Assembly (NCBI GenBank): GCA_017993835.1
Contig: JAGOLX010000026.1
Location: 16,407-80,406, forward strand
From: Phycisphaerae bacterium
GTDB lineage: Bacteria; Planctomycetota; Phycisphaerae; Sedimentisphaerales; Anaerobacaceae
Reading direction: 5' to 3'
Length of the DNA stretch: 64,000 nt
Shown here: one piece after another, positions 23,779 through 32,477 of the stretch
Position numbering within the stretch: position 1 is the first letter of the stretch
How the letters are laid out: the number at the start of each line of letters is the position of its first letter
Notes under the pieces: model-generated
What the model saw: only the letters and a program-made list of their open reading frames with translations
Told to the model about the DNA's origin: nothing
Database searches by the model: none
Translations under genes and position numbers: made by a program

Positions 23779-25155
23779 ATGAATCTGCACGCGGTGTGCT
23801 GTGCACACCTTCTCCTCATTGGCGTAATGGTGTGTACAGCACACCCTGCATCTTCGGGAGAGACATCTGGGGGTGTCGCTGCGAACGGCATTCCGGCGTT
23901 CCCGGGGGCGGAGGGGTTCGGCGCGTATTCCCGAGGCGGGCGGGGGGGCCGAGTGATCCATGTGACCACGCTGGCGGACAGCGGACCGGGCAGTCTTCGC
24001 GAGGCGGTCGATGCCTCCGGGCCGAGGATCGTCGTCTTCGACGTCTCCGGCACGATCAAACTGACCAAGAACCTGTACGTCGAAGAACCCTTCATTACGA
24101 TCGCCGGACAGACTGCGCCGGGCGATGGCATCTGTCTCCGCGACGCCACGCTCGGGGTGGGGACGGACCATGTCGTGATCCGCTATCTGCGTAGTCGCCT
24201 GGGCGACGAGGGCCGTGGCGGCGACGCCATCAGCATCGGCGCGGGTCGGCATATCATCATCGACCATTGCTCCGCCAGTTGGAGCACGGACGAGGTGCTT
24301 TCATCCTCCACGGGCGAGCCCCGCCTGAGCGAACTGACGGTGCAATGGTGTTTCATCACCGAGGCGCTCAATATCGAGAATCATGGGTTCGGGTCGTTGA
24401 TTCGCGGCTGCCGGGGTGCCCGCTACAGCTACCACCACAATCTCTATGCCCACAATCGGGGTCGCAACCCCCGCCCGGGCAACTACGACGCACAGAATCC
24501 GTATAACGAGGACCCCAATGGCCTGCTGCTCGATTTCCGCAATAATGTGATCTACAACTGGGGCGGGTCTCACGCCGGCTATAACGCCGACAAGAAGAGC
24601 GTCACCCGGCTCAACTACGTGGACAACTATCTTGTGCCGGGGATGGATTCCTCCCCTCGCGGCAAGGCCTATCAGGAGGGATCGACGTACAATCTCGGGT
24701 ATTTCGCCGGCAACTACTATGAGCACTGTCGCCCGAACGATCCGTGGAGCTTGGTGGACTTCGACGGCTGGGCCGCCAGGCAGATCTCCATGTACAAGCA
24801 GAAGGGACCCTTCGAGACCGGCCTGGTCACGGCCCAGGAAGCTGCGGATAGCTACCGGGCGGTCCTCGAATGCGGGGGCGCCAGCCTGCCGCGGCGCGAT
24901 GCTGTGGACCTGCGGATTGTCGAAGACGTCCTCAATGGAACCGGTCGGATCATCAAGAGACTGAGCGAAGTCGGCGGATGGCCGGAACTGCGTAGCGCCG
25001 ATGCGCCTCGCGACAGCGACGCCGACGGTATGCCCGATGCCTGGGAGCAGGAACACGACCTCAATCCGCAGAACGCCTCCGACGGACCCCAGGACAGCAA
25101 CAACGACGGCTACACGAATGTCGAGGACTATCTGAACAGTCTCGTCCTGCGTTGA
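23779..25155 (+). CDS. Exported pectate lyase (PL1-like)
   Basis: This 458-residue protein has a signal peptide (about 1-27). The parallel beta-helix begins with the family hallmark GIPAFPGAEGFGAYSRGGRG and continues GPGSLREAVDASGPRIVVFDVSGTI. Further turns show DHVVIRYLRSR and HIIIDHCSASWSTDE. The C-terminal 45 residues hold Ca2+-binding, thrombospondin-type-3-like loops (DSDADGMPDAWE, DSNNDGYTNVED). It cleaves polygalacturonate or a related uronan outside the cytoplasm. The start at 23779 has GGAGGGG five bases upstream; a start at 23668 would add a non-signal extension. A terminator follows directly. Confidence 0.85.
   Translation: MNLHAVCCAHLLLIGVMVCTAHPASSGETSGGVAANGIPAFPGAEGFGAYSRGGRGGRVIHVTTLADSGPGSLREAVDASGPRIVVFDVSGTIKLTKNLYVEEPFITIAGQTAPGDGICLRDATLGVGTDHVVIRYLRSRLGDEGRGGDAISIGAGRHIIIDHCSASWSTDEVLSSSTGEPRLSELTVQWCFITEALNIENHGFGSLIRGCRGARYSYHHNLYAHNRGRNPRPGNYDAQNPYNEDPNGLLLDFRNNVIYNWGGSHAGYNADKKSVTRLNYVDNYLVPGMDSSPRGKAYQEGSTYNLGYFAGNYYEHCRPNDPWSLVDFDGWAARQISMYKQKGPFETGLVTAQEAADSYRAVLECGGASLPRRDAVDLRIVEDVLNGTGRIIKRLSEVGGWPELRSADAPRDSDADGMPDAWEQEHDLNPQNASDGPQDSNNDGYTNVEDYLNSLVLR
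23793..23845. repeat. Two GGTGTGC-type palindromes inside a signal-peptide region
   Basis: GGTGTGCTGTGCACACC (23793-23809) and GGTGTGTACAGCACACC (23829-23845) lie within the first 22 codons of the pectate lyase gene and encode part of its signal peptide. The same palindrome occurs in intergenic DNA at 12193. Confidence 0.6.
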
Positions 25156-25163
25156 GGGCAAAA

Positions 25164-25192
25164 AAAATCACCCCTGTCAAAGGGGTGATTTT
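25164..25192 (+). terminator. Rho-independent terminator of the pectate lyase gene
   Basis: AAAATCACCCCT and AGGGGTGATTTT form a 12-bp stem around GTCAA, with A-rich and T-rich flanks, so it may work in both directions. Confidence 0.8.
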
Positions 25193-25268
25193 CCAAGGAG
25201 TCATAGAGCCCGCGGGAAGACGGCAGTCAACGCGCGGACAGACCGGCGTTGATGGTCCTGGGCTCGGA

Positions 25269-25478
25269 TCAGACGCCGCACATCCGCGGCGCCGTCTTCC
25301 GCAACCATTGGCCGGTGCAATTCGCCTGTGTGCACGCGTACCAGATGAACACGGCCCCGTCCTCCGTTAGCCGGTCGAATTCAACCATGGGCGCCCCGCA
25401 CTCCGGGCAAGACCGGTCCTCTTCAAAATCCAAGGTCATCATGCCCTCTGAGAACTGGCTTTCTTCGAAGAACCTCAT
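25269..25478 (-). CDS. Small zinc-ribbon protein
   Basis: This 69-residue protein has a CPEC knuckle and a paired CTQANC (SCPECGAPMVEFDR...YACTQANCTGQW), which together form a four-Cys zinc ribbon. The start at 25478 is set by GAGGTG six bases upstream; longer in-frame starts (to 25589) would add a Cys-rich extension without a ribosome site. The family is unknown to me. Confidence 0.6.
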   Translation of the reverse strand: MRFFEESQFSEGMMTLDFEEDRSCPECGAPMVEFDRLTEDGAVFIWYACTQANCTGQWLRKTAPRMCGV

Positions 25479-25655
25479 GATCATCACCTCTGAGAAGCAC
25501 GCTCCTATCCCACATCCTGCGACTCTGATGCCGGCGACCCCCAGAAACATGATCGCTGCCAAGTCACACCGCCCCGACAGCGATGCCACAGTATAGATCT
25601 GCCGGAGGAAGCACCGTCAATAGGGGAAATACCTAATTCAGGCGTTTACCCGCGT

Positions 25656-26399
25656 CTATGCTCCACGGGCGGCCCTGGCCTGCTCAAGTCTCGCGGCCGC
25701 CAGAGGCCAATTCGCCAGTTTCAGAAAGTTATCGACCCACGCGCCGCGGTTATTCTGATGCTGCAGGTAGTAGGCGTGTTCCCAGACATCGCAGACGAGA
25801 AGCGGAGTCGTTCCCCACACGGCGAGATCTTGATGCCTCTCGACTTGCAGGATCAGCAGCATGTCCGCGATGGGCTCGTAGACGAGAGCGCCCCAGCCGT
25901 TGGACATGACGGCCTTCGTGGCCGCGGCGAACTGGTTCTGGGCGTTCTGGACGGAGCCGAAACCCGCAGCCATCGCCTGGGCCAGGGTGTCAGGAATCTC
26001 CTCGCGGTTCGGGCTCATCGAGTGCCAGAACAGCGTGTGCAGGACGTGGCCGCTGCCGTTGAAGGCCAAGTCGCGGCTGAGGGCTCGGATCGCGGCGTAG
26101 TCGTTCTTCTCTCGTGCGGTCTGCAGTTGCCCCAACGCCGCGTTCAGCCCGTTCACATAGGCCGCGTGGTGTTTGCCGTGATGGATTCGCAGGGTCTTGT
26201 CGTCATAGAGCGGCTCCAGGGCGTTGTAGTCATACGGAAGCGGCGGCAGGCGGTAGGTCCCGCCCTCATACGCGCCAGCGAATGCGCTCTTCGTGGCAGC
26301 GTCGCTCGTGCCGCCCGGCAGAACGCTCCCCAACAATGCCGCTGCCCCAGCGAGCGGCGCCGTCCTGAGCAGGTCCCTGCGAAACAGGTTCGTCGTCAT
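25656..26399 (-). CDS. sodB: Exported Fe/Mn superoxide dismutase
   Basis: This 247-residue protein has a Tat-like leader (FRRDLLRTAPLAGAA, about 6-35) followed by a complete iron/manganese SOD. Metal ligands are visible as H73 (IHHGKHH), H121 (VLHTLFW), D204 and H208 (VCDVWEHAYY). GNGWG-type residues of the second sphere appear as MSNGWGALV. Most bacterial Fe/Mn SODs are cytoplasmic, so the leader implies protection of the periplasm or cell surface. The ATG at 26399 was preferred to an out-of-frame ATG six bases upstream. It is monocistronic. Confidence 0.88.
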   Translation of the reverse strand: MTTNLFRRDLLRTAPLAGAAALLGSVLPGGTSDAATKSAFAGAYEGGTYRLPPLPYDYNALEPLYDDKTLRIHHGKHHAAYVNGLNAALGQLQTAREKNDYAAIRALSRDLAFNGSGHVLHTLFWHSMSPNREEIPDTLAQAMAAGFGSVQNAQNQFAAATKAVMSNGWGALVYEPIADMLLILQVERHQDLAVWGTTPLLVCDVWEHAYYLQHQNNRGAWVDNFLKLANWPLAAARLEQARAARGA

Positions 26400-26737
26400 C
26401 GTTCATGTCCTTTCCTGTTTGTATCTTGGAGTTTCAGATCGCATTCTGCGCCCGGCAGCGGGTTCGCAAGATCACAGACCCATGAATCACACGGCTTCTA
26501 CTCCCGACAGAACCTGATGGTGCGGGCTATCTTGCGATGAATGGCAGAAACGCCGCCGAGCCGCGGAACGAGCAGGTACGTCGCCGCCGGAGACGCAGCG
26601 AGTTGAACGGATGGCCGGACCCGATATAATAGGCTGCGACGCCGGCACGGATCCACGTGGATGCGCGTCTGCTTCGGGCGGGGCCGGCGCCGGATGGAAA
26701 TCGACAGGTCGTCGCGTACGATGTGGAGGCAAGTGCC
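26400..26737. other. Intergenic region between divergent sod and PQQ genes
   Basis: These 338 bp hold the starts of two divergent genes. Apart from the ribosome sites (GGAGG at 26725-26729 for the rightward gene) I see no repeat, RNA or clear promoter that I can support. Confidence 0.4.
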
Positions 26738-27958
26738 ATGAGAAGATCGAAGAGTGTCGTTCTTGCCGTCGGTGTAGTCTCGATGGTCGCCAGTTGCGCC
26801 TGGGGGCAGGACTGGCCCCAGTGGCGAGGGGCCAATCGAGACGCGAGAATCAGCGGGTTCACGGCGCCTTCGACCTGGCCCACGGAGCTGAAATCCCGGT
26901 GGAAGGTGACTGTGGGCCTGGGCGACGCCACGCCCGCCCTGGTGGGCAAGAGACTCTATGTCTTCGCCAGGCAGGGCGACGAAGAAGTGACGATGTGCCT
27001 GAACGCCGACGACGGCAAGGAGATCTGGCGGGACAAGCACCCGGCGCCGCCTGTGACGGGCGGGCCGCGCGAGCATTCGGGACCTCGCAGTACGCCGACC
27101 GTCGCCGACGGAAGAGTCGTGACCCTCGGCGTCGCGGGCGTGCTCACCTGTCTCGATGCCGCCAGCGGCAAGGTCCTGTGGACGAAGGACGAATTCCCGG
27201 GCACGTGGCCCCGATTCTACGCCGCCATGTCGCCCATCGTCGTAGACGGCCTGTGCATCGCACATCTCGGCAAGGAGGGCGCCGGCGCGATCGTTGCCTA
27301 TGATCTGGCCGGCGGCGATCCGAAATGGAAGTGGACCGGCGGCGGTCCGACATATGCCTCGCCCGTCCTGATGATCCTCGATGGCGTCAAGACGCTCGTC
27401 GTGCACGCGGAGGCAGATCTTGTCGGACTCGGCATTGCTGACGGCAAGCTCCTCTGGCAGGTGGCGGTCCCGGTGCGACAGCGGTTCTATAGTTCCGTCA
27501 CCCCGATCGTGGATGGGCAGACCGTCATTTACACGGGTCAGGGCTCCGGCACAAAGGCCATCCGGATCGAGAAGACCGGGGATGGCTACGCTGTCAAAGA
27601 GCTGTGGAGCAACGACGACGTTGGTACCGGGTACAACACGCCGGTCCTGAAGAACGGCCTGCTGTTCGGCATCTCCGATCCCGGCAACAACCTCTTCTGC
27701 TTGAGCGCCCGCGGCGGCAAGACGCTCTGGACCGACACGACCAAGTACGGGCGGTTCGGCACGATGATCGACGCGGGCTCGGTCCTGCTGGCGATTCCGG
27801 TTTCCGATCTGCTGGTGATCGAGCCCACCGACGCAAAGTACACGGAACTCGCGCGATATGAGGTCGCCCAGGAGCAGGTCTACGCCTTCCCCATCGTCGC
27901 GGGCAACCGGATCTACGTGAAAGACAAAGAGACACTCGCCCTGTGGACGCTTGACTAA
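26738..27958 (+). CDS. Exported PQQ-like beta-propeller protein
   Basis: This is a 406-residue protein with a signal peptide (about 1-24) and then the WPQWRGANRD opening typical of planctomycete propeller proteins. Repeated blades show the tryptophan-docking pattern (LNADDGKEIWRD, LDAASGKVLWTK, LSARGGKTLWTD). Such PQQ-like repeats usually build a binding or scaffold propeller and need not carry the cofactor. The ATG at 26738 has GGAGG upstream. Nothing nearby fixes its role; a similar protein is encoded at 30132. Confidence 0.8.
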   Translation: MRRSKSVVLAVGVVSMVASCAWGQDWPQWRGANRDARISGFTAPSTWPTELKSRWKVTVGLGDATPALVGKRLYVFARQGDEEVTMCLNADDGKEIWRDKHPAPPVTGGPREHSGPRSTPTVADGRVVTLGVAGVLTCLDAASGKVLWTKDEFPGTWPRFYAAMSPIVVDGLCIAHLGKEGAGAIVAYDLAGGDPKWKWTGGGPTYASPVLMILDGVKTLVVHAEADLVGLGIADGKLLWQVAVPVRQRFYSSVTPIVDGQTVIYTGQGSGTKAIRIEKTGDGYAVKELWSNDDVGTGYNTPVLKNGLLFGISDPGNNLFCLSARGGKTLWTDTTKYGRFGTMIDAGSVLLAIPVSDLLVIEPTDAKYTELARYEVAQEQVYAFPIVAGNRIYVKDKETLALWTLD

Positions 27959-28087
27959 GTCGCGTCGCGACTCGGGTCTTCCGGCACAAACGACGTCCGG
28001 TTCAACACGAACGCAGAGCGGCCGATGTGTGACCAATCTCTCTGGCAAGGTGTAACTCTGTTGGCGACAAGGCATTGGATCGACTCT

Positions 28088-28177
28088 GTCGTCCTGAGCG
28101 CAGCGAAGGATCTGGCCCGCGAACGTGAGGAATTCCCTGTTCAGGTCCCAGATGCTTCGGCTTCGCCTCAGCATGAC
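28088..28177. repeat. GTCGTCCTGAGCGCAGCGAA...TCAGCATGAC repeat
   Basis: A left end GTCGTCCTGAGCGCAGCGAA and a right end GCTTCGCCTCAGCATGAC are inverted relative to each other, with hairpins inside. It is the counterpart of elements scattered through many bacterial genomes and fills the gap 27959-28244. Confidence 0.6.
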
Positions 28178-28244
28178 AAGTCAACAGACCCAGCCAGAAG
28201 ACCAAGTCACATCCGAGCGGTTTTTCTTTTCTGCGGATTTGTGC

Positions 28245-28273
28245 TTGACAATAGTTCGTATACGAATCATCTT
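28245..28273 (+). promoter_or_regulatory. MarR-gene promoter with TTCGTATACGAA operator
   Basis: TTGACA (28245-28250) is followed by the perfect 12-bp palindrome TTCGTATACGAA (28255-28266) lying between the -35 and -10 positions. The same half-sites recur before the cupin gene, so this is probably the MarR operator. Confidence 0.65.
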
Positions 28274-28299
28274 GGCGGTAGTTTCGATTGGGATGGTCT

Positions 28300-28734
28300 A
28301 TGGCTGACGTACAAGGCATCGCGGGGCAAATTGCCCGAATCAGAGAGAAGGCGAACGCCCTGATCGAGAAGGAACTGAAAGATCATGGGATCAAGGGGAT
28401 CGTCCCGGCCCATGGACCCGTGCTGGCATTTCTCATGCAACAGAACGAGCCGGTTCCGATCAAGGCGGTGGTCGAGAGTGTACGAAGGGCCAAATCGACG
28501 GTGACTGTGACGGTCAATACCCTTGAGAAACACGGCTATCTTCGCAAGTTCCCCAGTGAGACGGACAGCCGCGTCACTTATGTGGAACTGACTCCCAAGG
28601 GCCGCAAGCTTCGGAAGGACTTCGAGGAGATTTCCGCGGCGCTGCGGAGCAAGCTCTACGGCAACATGATGGAGAAAGACCGGGAGCGGCTGGCTCGGCA
28701 ACTGGAGAAGATCGAAGCCAACTTGAGCCAATAG
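28300..28734 (+). CDS. MarR-family transcriptional regulator
   Basis: This 144-residue winged-helix regulator has the DNA-recognition segment VRRAKSTVTVTVNTLEKHGYL and a wing (KFPSETDSRVTYVELTPKG). Both are characteristic of MarR. The C-terminal helices dimerise. It is probably autorepressing through TTCGTATACGAA in its own promoter and controls the cupin gene downstream, whose upstream region has TTCGTATGCGAA. The ATG at 28300 was chosen over a TTG four codons upstream. An inducer cannot be inferred; neighbours suggest redox or quinone stress. Confidence 0.8.
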   Translation: MADVQGIAGQIARIREKANALIEKELKDHGIKGIVPAHGPVLAFLMQQNEPVPIKAVVESVRRAKSTVTVTVNTLEKHGYLRKFPSETDSRVTYVELTPKGRKLRKDFEEISAALRSKLYGNMMEKDRERLARQLEKIEANLSQ

Positions 28735-28752
28735 TGTTTTTTTATACAACTG

Positions 28753-28766
28753 GTTCGTATGCGAAC
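28753..28766. promoter_or_regulatory. Second MarR operator, upstream of the cupin gene
   Basis: GTTCGTATGCGAAC is a near-perfect palindrome with one central mismatch. It repeats the TTCGTATACGAA site of the marR promoter. Confidence 0.6.
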
Positions 28767-28850
28767 TATGCGACCGCAAGAATACACAAAGCAATCCTGG
28801 CTCATCGAAACAGGAACGAGCCGTAACCTCAACTTGAAAAGGAGCAACAA

Positions 28851-29249
28851 ATGGAAAAGGCAGGAACAACCTATCAGGTCTCATCGATCGGCGACATCCA
28901 GACGCTCGGGCGGGTCACGCTCAAGGAGAAGCTTGCACTGACCGGCTCGGAGATATCCATCAACGAATTGCCGCCCGGAGCCAGCGTGCCGTTCGTCCAC
29001 AGTCACAAGCGGAACGAGGAGGTCTATATCGTTTTGAAAGGCAAGGGGCAGTTCTATATTGATGGCGAGGAGTTTGCCGTCGAAGAAGGCAGCGTCATTC
29101 GCGTTGATCCCGCTGGCGCGAGGTGCCTGAGAGCCGGCGACCAGACTCCGATTCGGTACATCTGCATTCAGACCGAGGCGAACAGTCTGGTTCAATTCAC
29201 CCGGGGCGATGGGGTCATCCTGGAAACCAAACCAACCTGGTTGAAGTGA
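28851..29249 (+). CDS. Cupin-domain protein
   Basis: This 132-residue protein carries one cupin barrel. Motif 1 is VHSHKRNEEVYIVLKGKGQFYIDGEE and motif 2 is IRVDPAGARCLRAGDQTP. The first retains two His (H52 and H54 region) and the Glu of metal-binding cupins, while motif 2 lacks the usual third His. It is preceded by AAAGGAG and a MarR-type operator. Its role as a small metal-bound or sensor protein in a redox-stress response is inference. Confidence 0.75.
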   Translation: MEKAGTTYQVSSIGDIQTLGRVTLKEKLALTGSEISINELPPGASVPFVHSHKRNEEVYIVLKGKGQFYIDGEEFAVEEGSVIRVDPAGARCLRAGDQTPIRYICIQTEANSLVQFTRGDGVILETKPTWLK

Positions 29250-29367
29250 GTTGGCGTCCGCCCCTGCAGCAAGGCAGTTGCGTCGGAGAACGGGCGACCG
29301 GGTCGTGAGAATTTTGTTTCTCGCGACCGGGCGGCTCTGTACTCTATCTCCAGGAAAGGAGAACGGC

Positions 29368-30069
29368 ATGAATCGCAGAACCTTCGTGAAAACGATGCCG
29401 GCTCTGGTTGCACTGGCCGGCTCGGCGTCCACCCTGGCGCAGGAATCGGCACAGTCCGCTGCGGAACTACCGCCCATCGTGCTGCCCAAGCCCGAGAAGG
29501 ACGGCGGCAAGTCCGTTCTTGCTGCCCTGTGGGAGCGTAAGACGGTTCGCAACATCCGCGCCGAGAGGCTCCCGCCGCAGATGCTGTCGAACCTCCTGTG
29601 GGCGGCATTCGGCGTGAATCGCGAGAAGGGCAACTTCGGCAAGCCAGGACGAACGGCTCCCTCTGCCAGCAACTCGCAGGAGATCGACCTCTACGTGGCT
29701 TTGCCCGAAGGAGTCTATCTCTACGAAGCGGTACCCCATCGTCTGGTCCCGGTGGCGACGGGGGACTTCCGCGCCAGGTCGGGCCGGGGTGCCGCGGTGA
29801 CTGCCCCAGTGAACATCTTCTATGTGGTGGACTTGGCCCGATATGTGCTGGAGGGCAATCCCGACCGCAGGATCAATGACCCGGAGGTCCAGAAGTCCTA
29901 CTACTACTGTGCGTCGGGACTGATCGCGCAGAGCGTCTATCTGTTCGCGGCATCGCAGGGGTTGGCTGCCTGGTTCCACAACTGCGATAAGGACAGTACA
30001 ATCAGGGAGTTCAAACTGCGTCCCCAGCAGCGGGTGCTCTTTGCGCAGACCGTCGGCTATCCGGCGTGA
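29368..30069 (+). CDS. Exported SagB-type nitroreductase-like protein
   Basis: This 233-residue protein has an N-terminal Tat-like leader (NRRTFVKTMPALVALAG). The flavin fold follows from about residue 50, with SVLAALWERKTVRNI, SNLLWAAFGVNREKG and TAPSASNSQEIDLYV, and ends with the C-terminal strands of SagB/NfsA-like FMN proteins. Its reaction is likely NAD(P)H-dependent reduction of a quinone or nitro compound, although export raises the question of electron source. It follows the cupin gene by 118 bp and may belong to the same MarR regulon. Confidence 0.7.
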   Translation: MNRRTFVKTMPALVALAGSASTLAQESAQSAAELPPIVLPKPEKDGGKSVLAALWERKTVRNIRAERLPPQMLSNLLWAAFGVNREKGNFGKPGRTAPSASNSQEIDLYVALPEGVYLYEAVPHRLVPVATGDFRARSGRGAAVTAPVNIFYVVDLARYVLEGNPDRRINDPEVQKSYYYCASGLIAQSVYLFAASQGLAAWFHNCDKDSTIREFKLRPQQRVLFAQTVGYPA

Positions 30070-30131
30070 CACGATGTGACGAGATGTCAGTTCAATAGGA
30101 TCGGGTACGAGACTTGTGAAGGAGATGCGTC

Positions 30132-31373
30132 ATGAAGACGAACGTGGTGGTTTCAGCGATTATCCTGGCGGCAGGCTTGGCTATGGTGGCTTCGGCCGCG
30201 GATTGCCCTCGATTCCGCGGTCCGGCGGGCGACGGCCAGTTCCCGGAAACCGGGTTGTTGAAGCAGTGGCCCGAAGGGGGACCCAAGCTCGCCTGGACCG
30301 TCCAGGGGCTCGGCCAGGGCTACTCCTCCGCCGTTGTTGTCAACGGCACGGTCTACGTCACCGGGATGGACGACCAGAAGCAGGGGTATCTCTTCGCCTT
30401 CAACCTGGATGGTTCGCCCAAATGGAAGACTGCGTACGGTCCGGAACTGGAGAAGCGCGGTCCGGCCGTCGCGGGCACTCGCGGCTCTCCCACCGTCGAT
30501 GGCGACCGGGTCTTCGTCATGACCGGCTTCGCCAAGTTAGCCATTCTTGACGCCGCGAAGAGCCAGGTGCTCAAGACCGTGGACCTCGTCGAGCGGTTCG
30601 GACCGAAGCAGGCGCAATTTGGCTTTGCCGAATCCGTGCTTGTGGATGGCAACAAGGTGGTCTGTGCGCCGGGCGGGCCTGATGCCTCGCTCGTGGCTCT
30701 GGACAAGAACACAGGCGAAACGGTCTGGCAAACCAAGGGCCTGAGCCAGACGACCGGTTACTGCTCCGCTCGGATCGTCCGCGACGGCGCCCGCCAGCTC
30801 ATCCTCACCATGCTGGGCGGAGGTGTTGTCGCAATCAATCCCGCCGACGGCCAGGTTGTCTGGCAGCACGACTATCCCCACCGGGCTGCGGTCCAACCCA
30901 ATCCGCCGCTCCATGCGGATGGCATGGTCTTCGTCTGCTCGGGCATGGGGACGGGCAGCGCCATGCTGTCCCTGGCCGAGAGCAGCCCGACCGCAGAGCC
31001 CAAGTGGGCGGACAGGACGCTCGATTGTCAGATGCAGGGCACCGTCCTGATTGACGGCTGCATCTACGGCACCGCCCAGAGCGCCAACAAAGGCCTCGTC
31101 TGCCTGGACTGGAAGACAGGCAAGGTGTTGTGGACCGCCCCAGAGGTCAAGCAAGGCGTCGTGGTTGCTGCGGACGGTATGCTCTATGTCTACGGCGTCG
31201 ATGGCACGATGCGCCTGGTCAAGCCCGGTCCGGCCGCGTTCGAGCCGATGGGCCAGTTCTCTGTCACCGCCGGCACCAACGAGCACTGGGCCCATCCGAC
31301 GATTGCCCACAAGCGGCTGTACATCCGCCACGGCGACGCCCTGATGGCCTACGAGATCGGCGCCGGGTCTTGA
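30132..31373 (+). CDS. Exported PQQ-like beta-propeller protein
   Basis: This is a 413-residue exported protein: signal peptide 1-22, opening CPRFRGPAGDGQFPETG, then a seven- or eight-bladed propeller with LDKNTGETVWQT, INPADGQVVWQH and LDWKTGKVLWTA as blade ends. It is the same class as the gene at 26738 but not a close copy. GGAGA stands about 10 bases before the ATG. It lies 62 bp after the nitroreductase-like gene; no specific partner is evident. Confidence 0.8.
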   Translation: MKTNVVVSAIILAAGLAMVASAADCPRFRGPAGDGQFPETGLLKQWPEGGPKLAWTVQGLGQGYSSAVVVNGTVYVTGMDDQKQGYLFAFNLDGSPKWKTAYGPELEKRGPAVAGTRGSPTVDGDRVFVMTGFAKLAILDAAKSQVLKTVDLVERFGPKQAQFGFAESVLVDGNKVVCAPGGPDASLVALDKNTGETVWQTKGLSQTTGYCSARIVRDGARQLILTMLGGGVVAINPADGQVVWQHDYPHRAAVQPNPPLHADGMVFVCSGMGTGSAMLSLAESSPTAEPKWADRTLDCQMQGTVLIDGCIYGTAQSANKGLVCLDWKTGKVLWTAPEVKQGVVVAADGMLYVYGVDGTMRLVKPGPAAFEPMGQFSVTAGTNEHWAHPTIAHKRLYIRHGDALMAYEIGAGS

Positions 31374-31420
31374 TGCCGGGGATCCGCCCGAAGATCAGGC
31401 GAACATCGACAGCGGGAAAG

Positions 31421-31429
31421 TGGTACAAT
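31421..31429 (+). promoter_or_regulatory. Extended -10 element before the isoprenoid operon
   Basis: TGGTACAAT fits the TGnTATAAT extended -10 pattern, with no good -35 box. It lies about 90 bp upstream of the 4Fe-4S protein gene, the first gene of the group. Confidence 0.35.
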
Positions 31430-31518
31430 GGAGCGGCTGTGACGCCGAAAGGCGTCGATGAAGCCCGGGCGGACCGGGCCAGTCGTGATGAACGTATCGT
31501 AGGATAGGACCATAGGTT

Positions 31519-32433
31519 ATGACAGAAGACCGGCCCGCCGGACAGCAGCTTGTCGTCGTGTGCAACTGCGTCCACTACGACATCATCTCCCGGGCCACCA
31601 GGGAGGAGGTTCTTCGTTTGCTCCCGGAAAGCGGCGCGCAAGTCCAGGTAGTCGCGGACCTCTGCGGCCTGGTGGCCAATCGGGACCCTCATCTGCAAGA
31701 CTGGGCGGCAAGGTCCTCGCTGAGCATCGTAGCCTGCTTTCCCCGCGCTGTCCGATGGCTCTTTCATGCGGCTGGAGTGTCGCTCTCCCAGGAACAGGTG
31801 CGTTTCTTCAACATGAGAACGCAATCGGCGGACGAGATCGTCAAGGAATTGATGAAGGATGATGGATTATTGATGAGTGAAATTCGAGGGTCCGCACCTT
31901 CCGCATCCGATCATCAATCATCAACCGTCAATCATCAATCTCCCTGGGTTCCCTGGTTCCCGGTGATCGACTACGACCGGTGCGTCAACTGCAAGCAGTG
32001 TATGAACTTCTGTTTGTTCGGGGTCTATGGTCTGTCGGAGGAGGGCCGGGTTACTGTGCAGAAGCCTTCCGGCTGCAAGACGAATTGCCCAGCCTGTGCG
32101 CGGATGTGTCCCCGCAAGGCGATCATCTTCCCGAAGTACGCGGACCCGCCGATCAACGGCGATGAGTGCCTCGAGCCGACGACGGGACAGGAGAAGACTG
32201 TGGTTGCGGGCGACGTGTACGAGCGAATCCGCAGTCGCAGCGCCGCAGGCAAGCGGTTCTCGACCGAGCCGGGTGATGCAGGTCGATCCTGCCCGACACT
32301 GGACGGCCTCCGACGCGACCTGGATATCCCTGATGAGGTCCTGGCCTCGTTGTCCCGTGAGGAGATGCAGCGCGTCATTCGGCAATCCAGGTTGCCGTCC
32401 GACGGCGGCAAGGAGGACAAACACGATGAGTGA
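31519..32433 (+). CDS. 4Fe-4S ferredoxin-type protein heading the isoprenoid operon
   Basis: This is a 304-residue cytoplasmic iron-sulphur protein. Residues 10-100 form an alpha/beta domain with CNC (15-17), C49 and C73, resembling the partner domain of heterodisulfide-reductase-like proteins. Residues 155-200 supply a ferredoxin with CVNCKQCMNFC (C155, C158, C161, C165) and CKTNCPACARMCP (C186, C190, C193, C197). The linker around residues 116-143 is encoded by a low-complexity ATCATCAATC-type stretch that looks like an in-frame repeat insertion. It should carry electrons to a redox step of the pathway. It ends 44 bp before the DUF116-prenyl synthase gene. Confidence 0.75.
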   Translation: MTEDRPAGQQLVVVCNCVHYDIISRATREEVLRLLPESGAQVQVVADLCGLVANRDPHLQDWAARSSLSIVACFPRAVRWLFHAAGVSLSQEQVRFFNMRTQSADEIVKELMKDDGLLMSEIRGSAPSASDHQSSTVNHQSPWVPWFPVIDYDRCVNCKQCMNFCLFGVYGLSEEGRVTVQKPSGCKTNCPACARMCPRKAIIFPKYADPPINGDECLEPTTGQEKTVVAGDVYERIRSRSAAGKRFSTEPGDAGRSCPTLDGLRRDLDIPDEVLASLSREEMQRVIRQSRLPSDGGKEDKHDE

Positions 32434-32477
32434 ATCTCTACGAGCTCGACCTGCAGTAATCGAGGAGTGGCAAGCGT

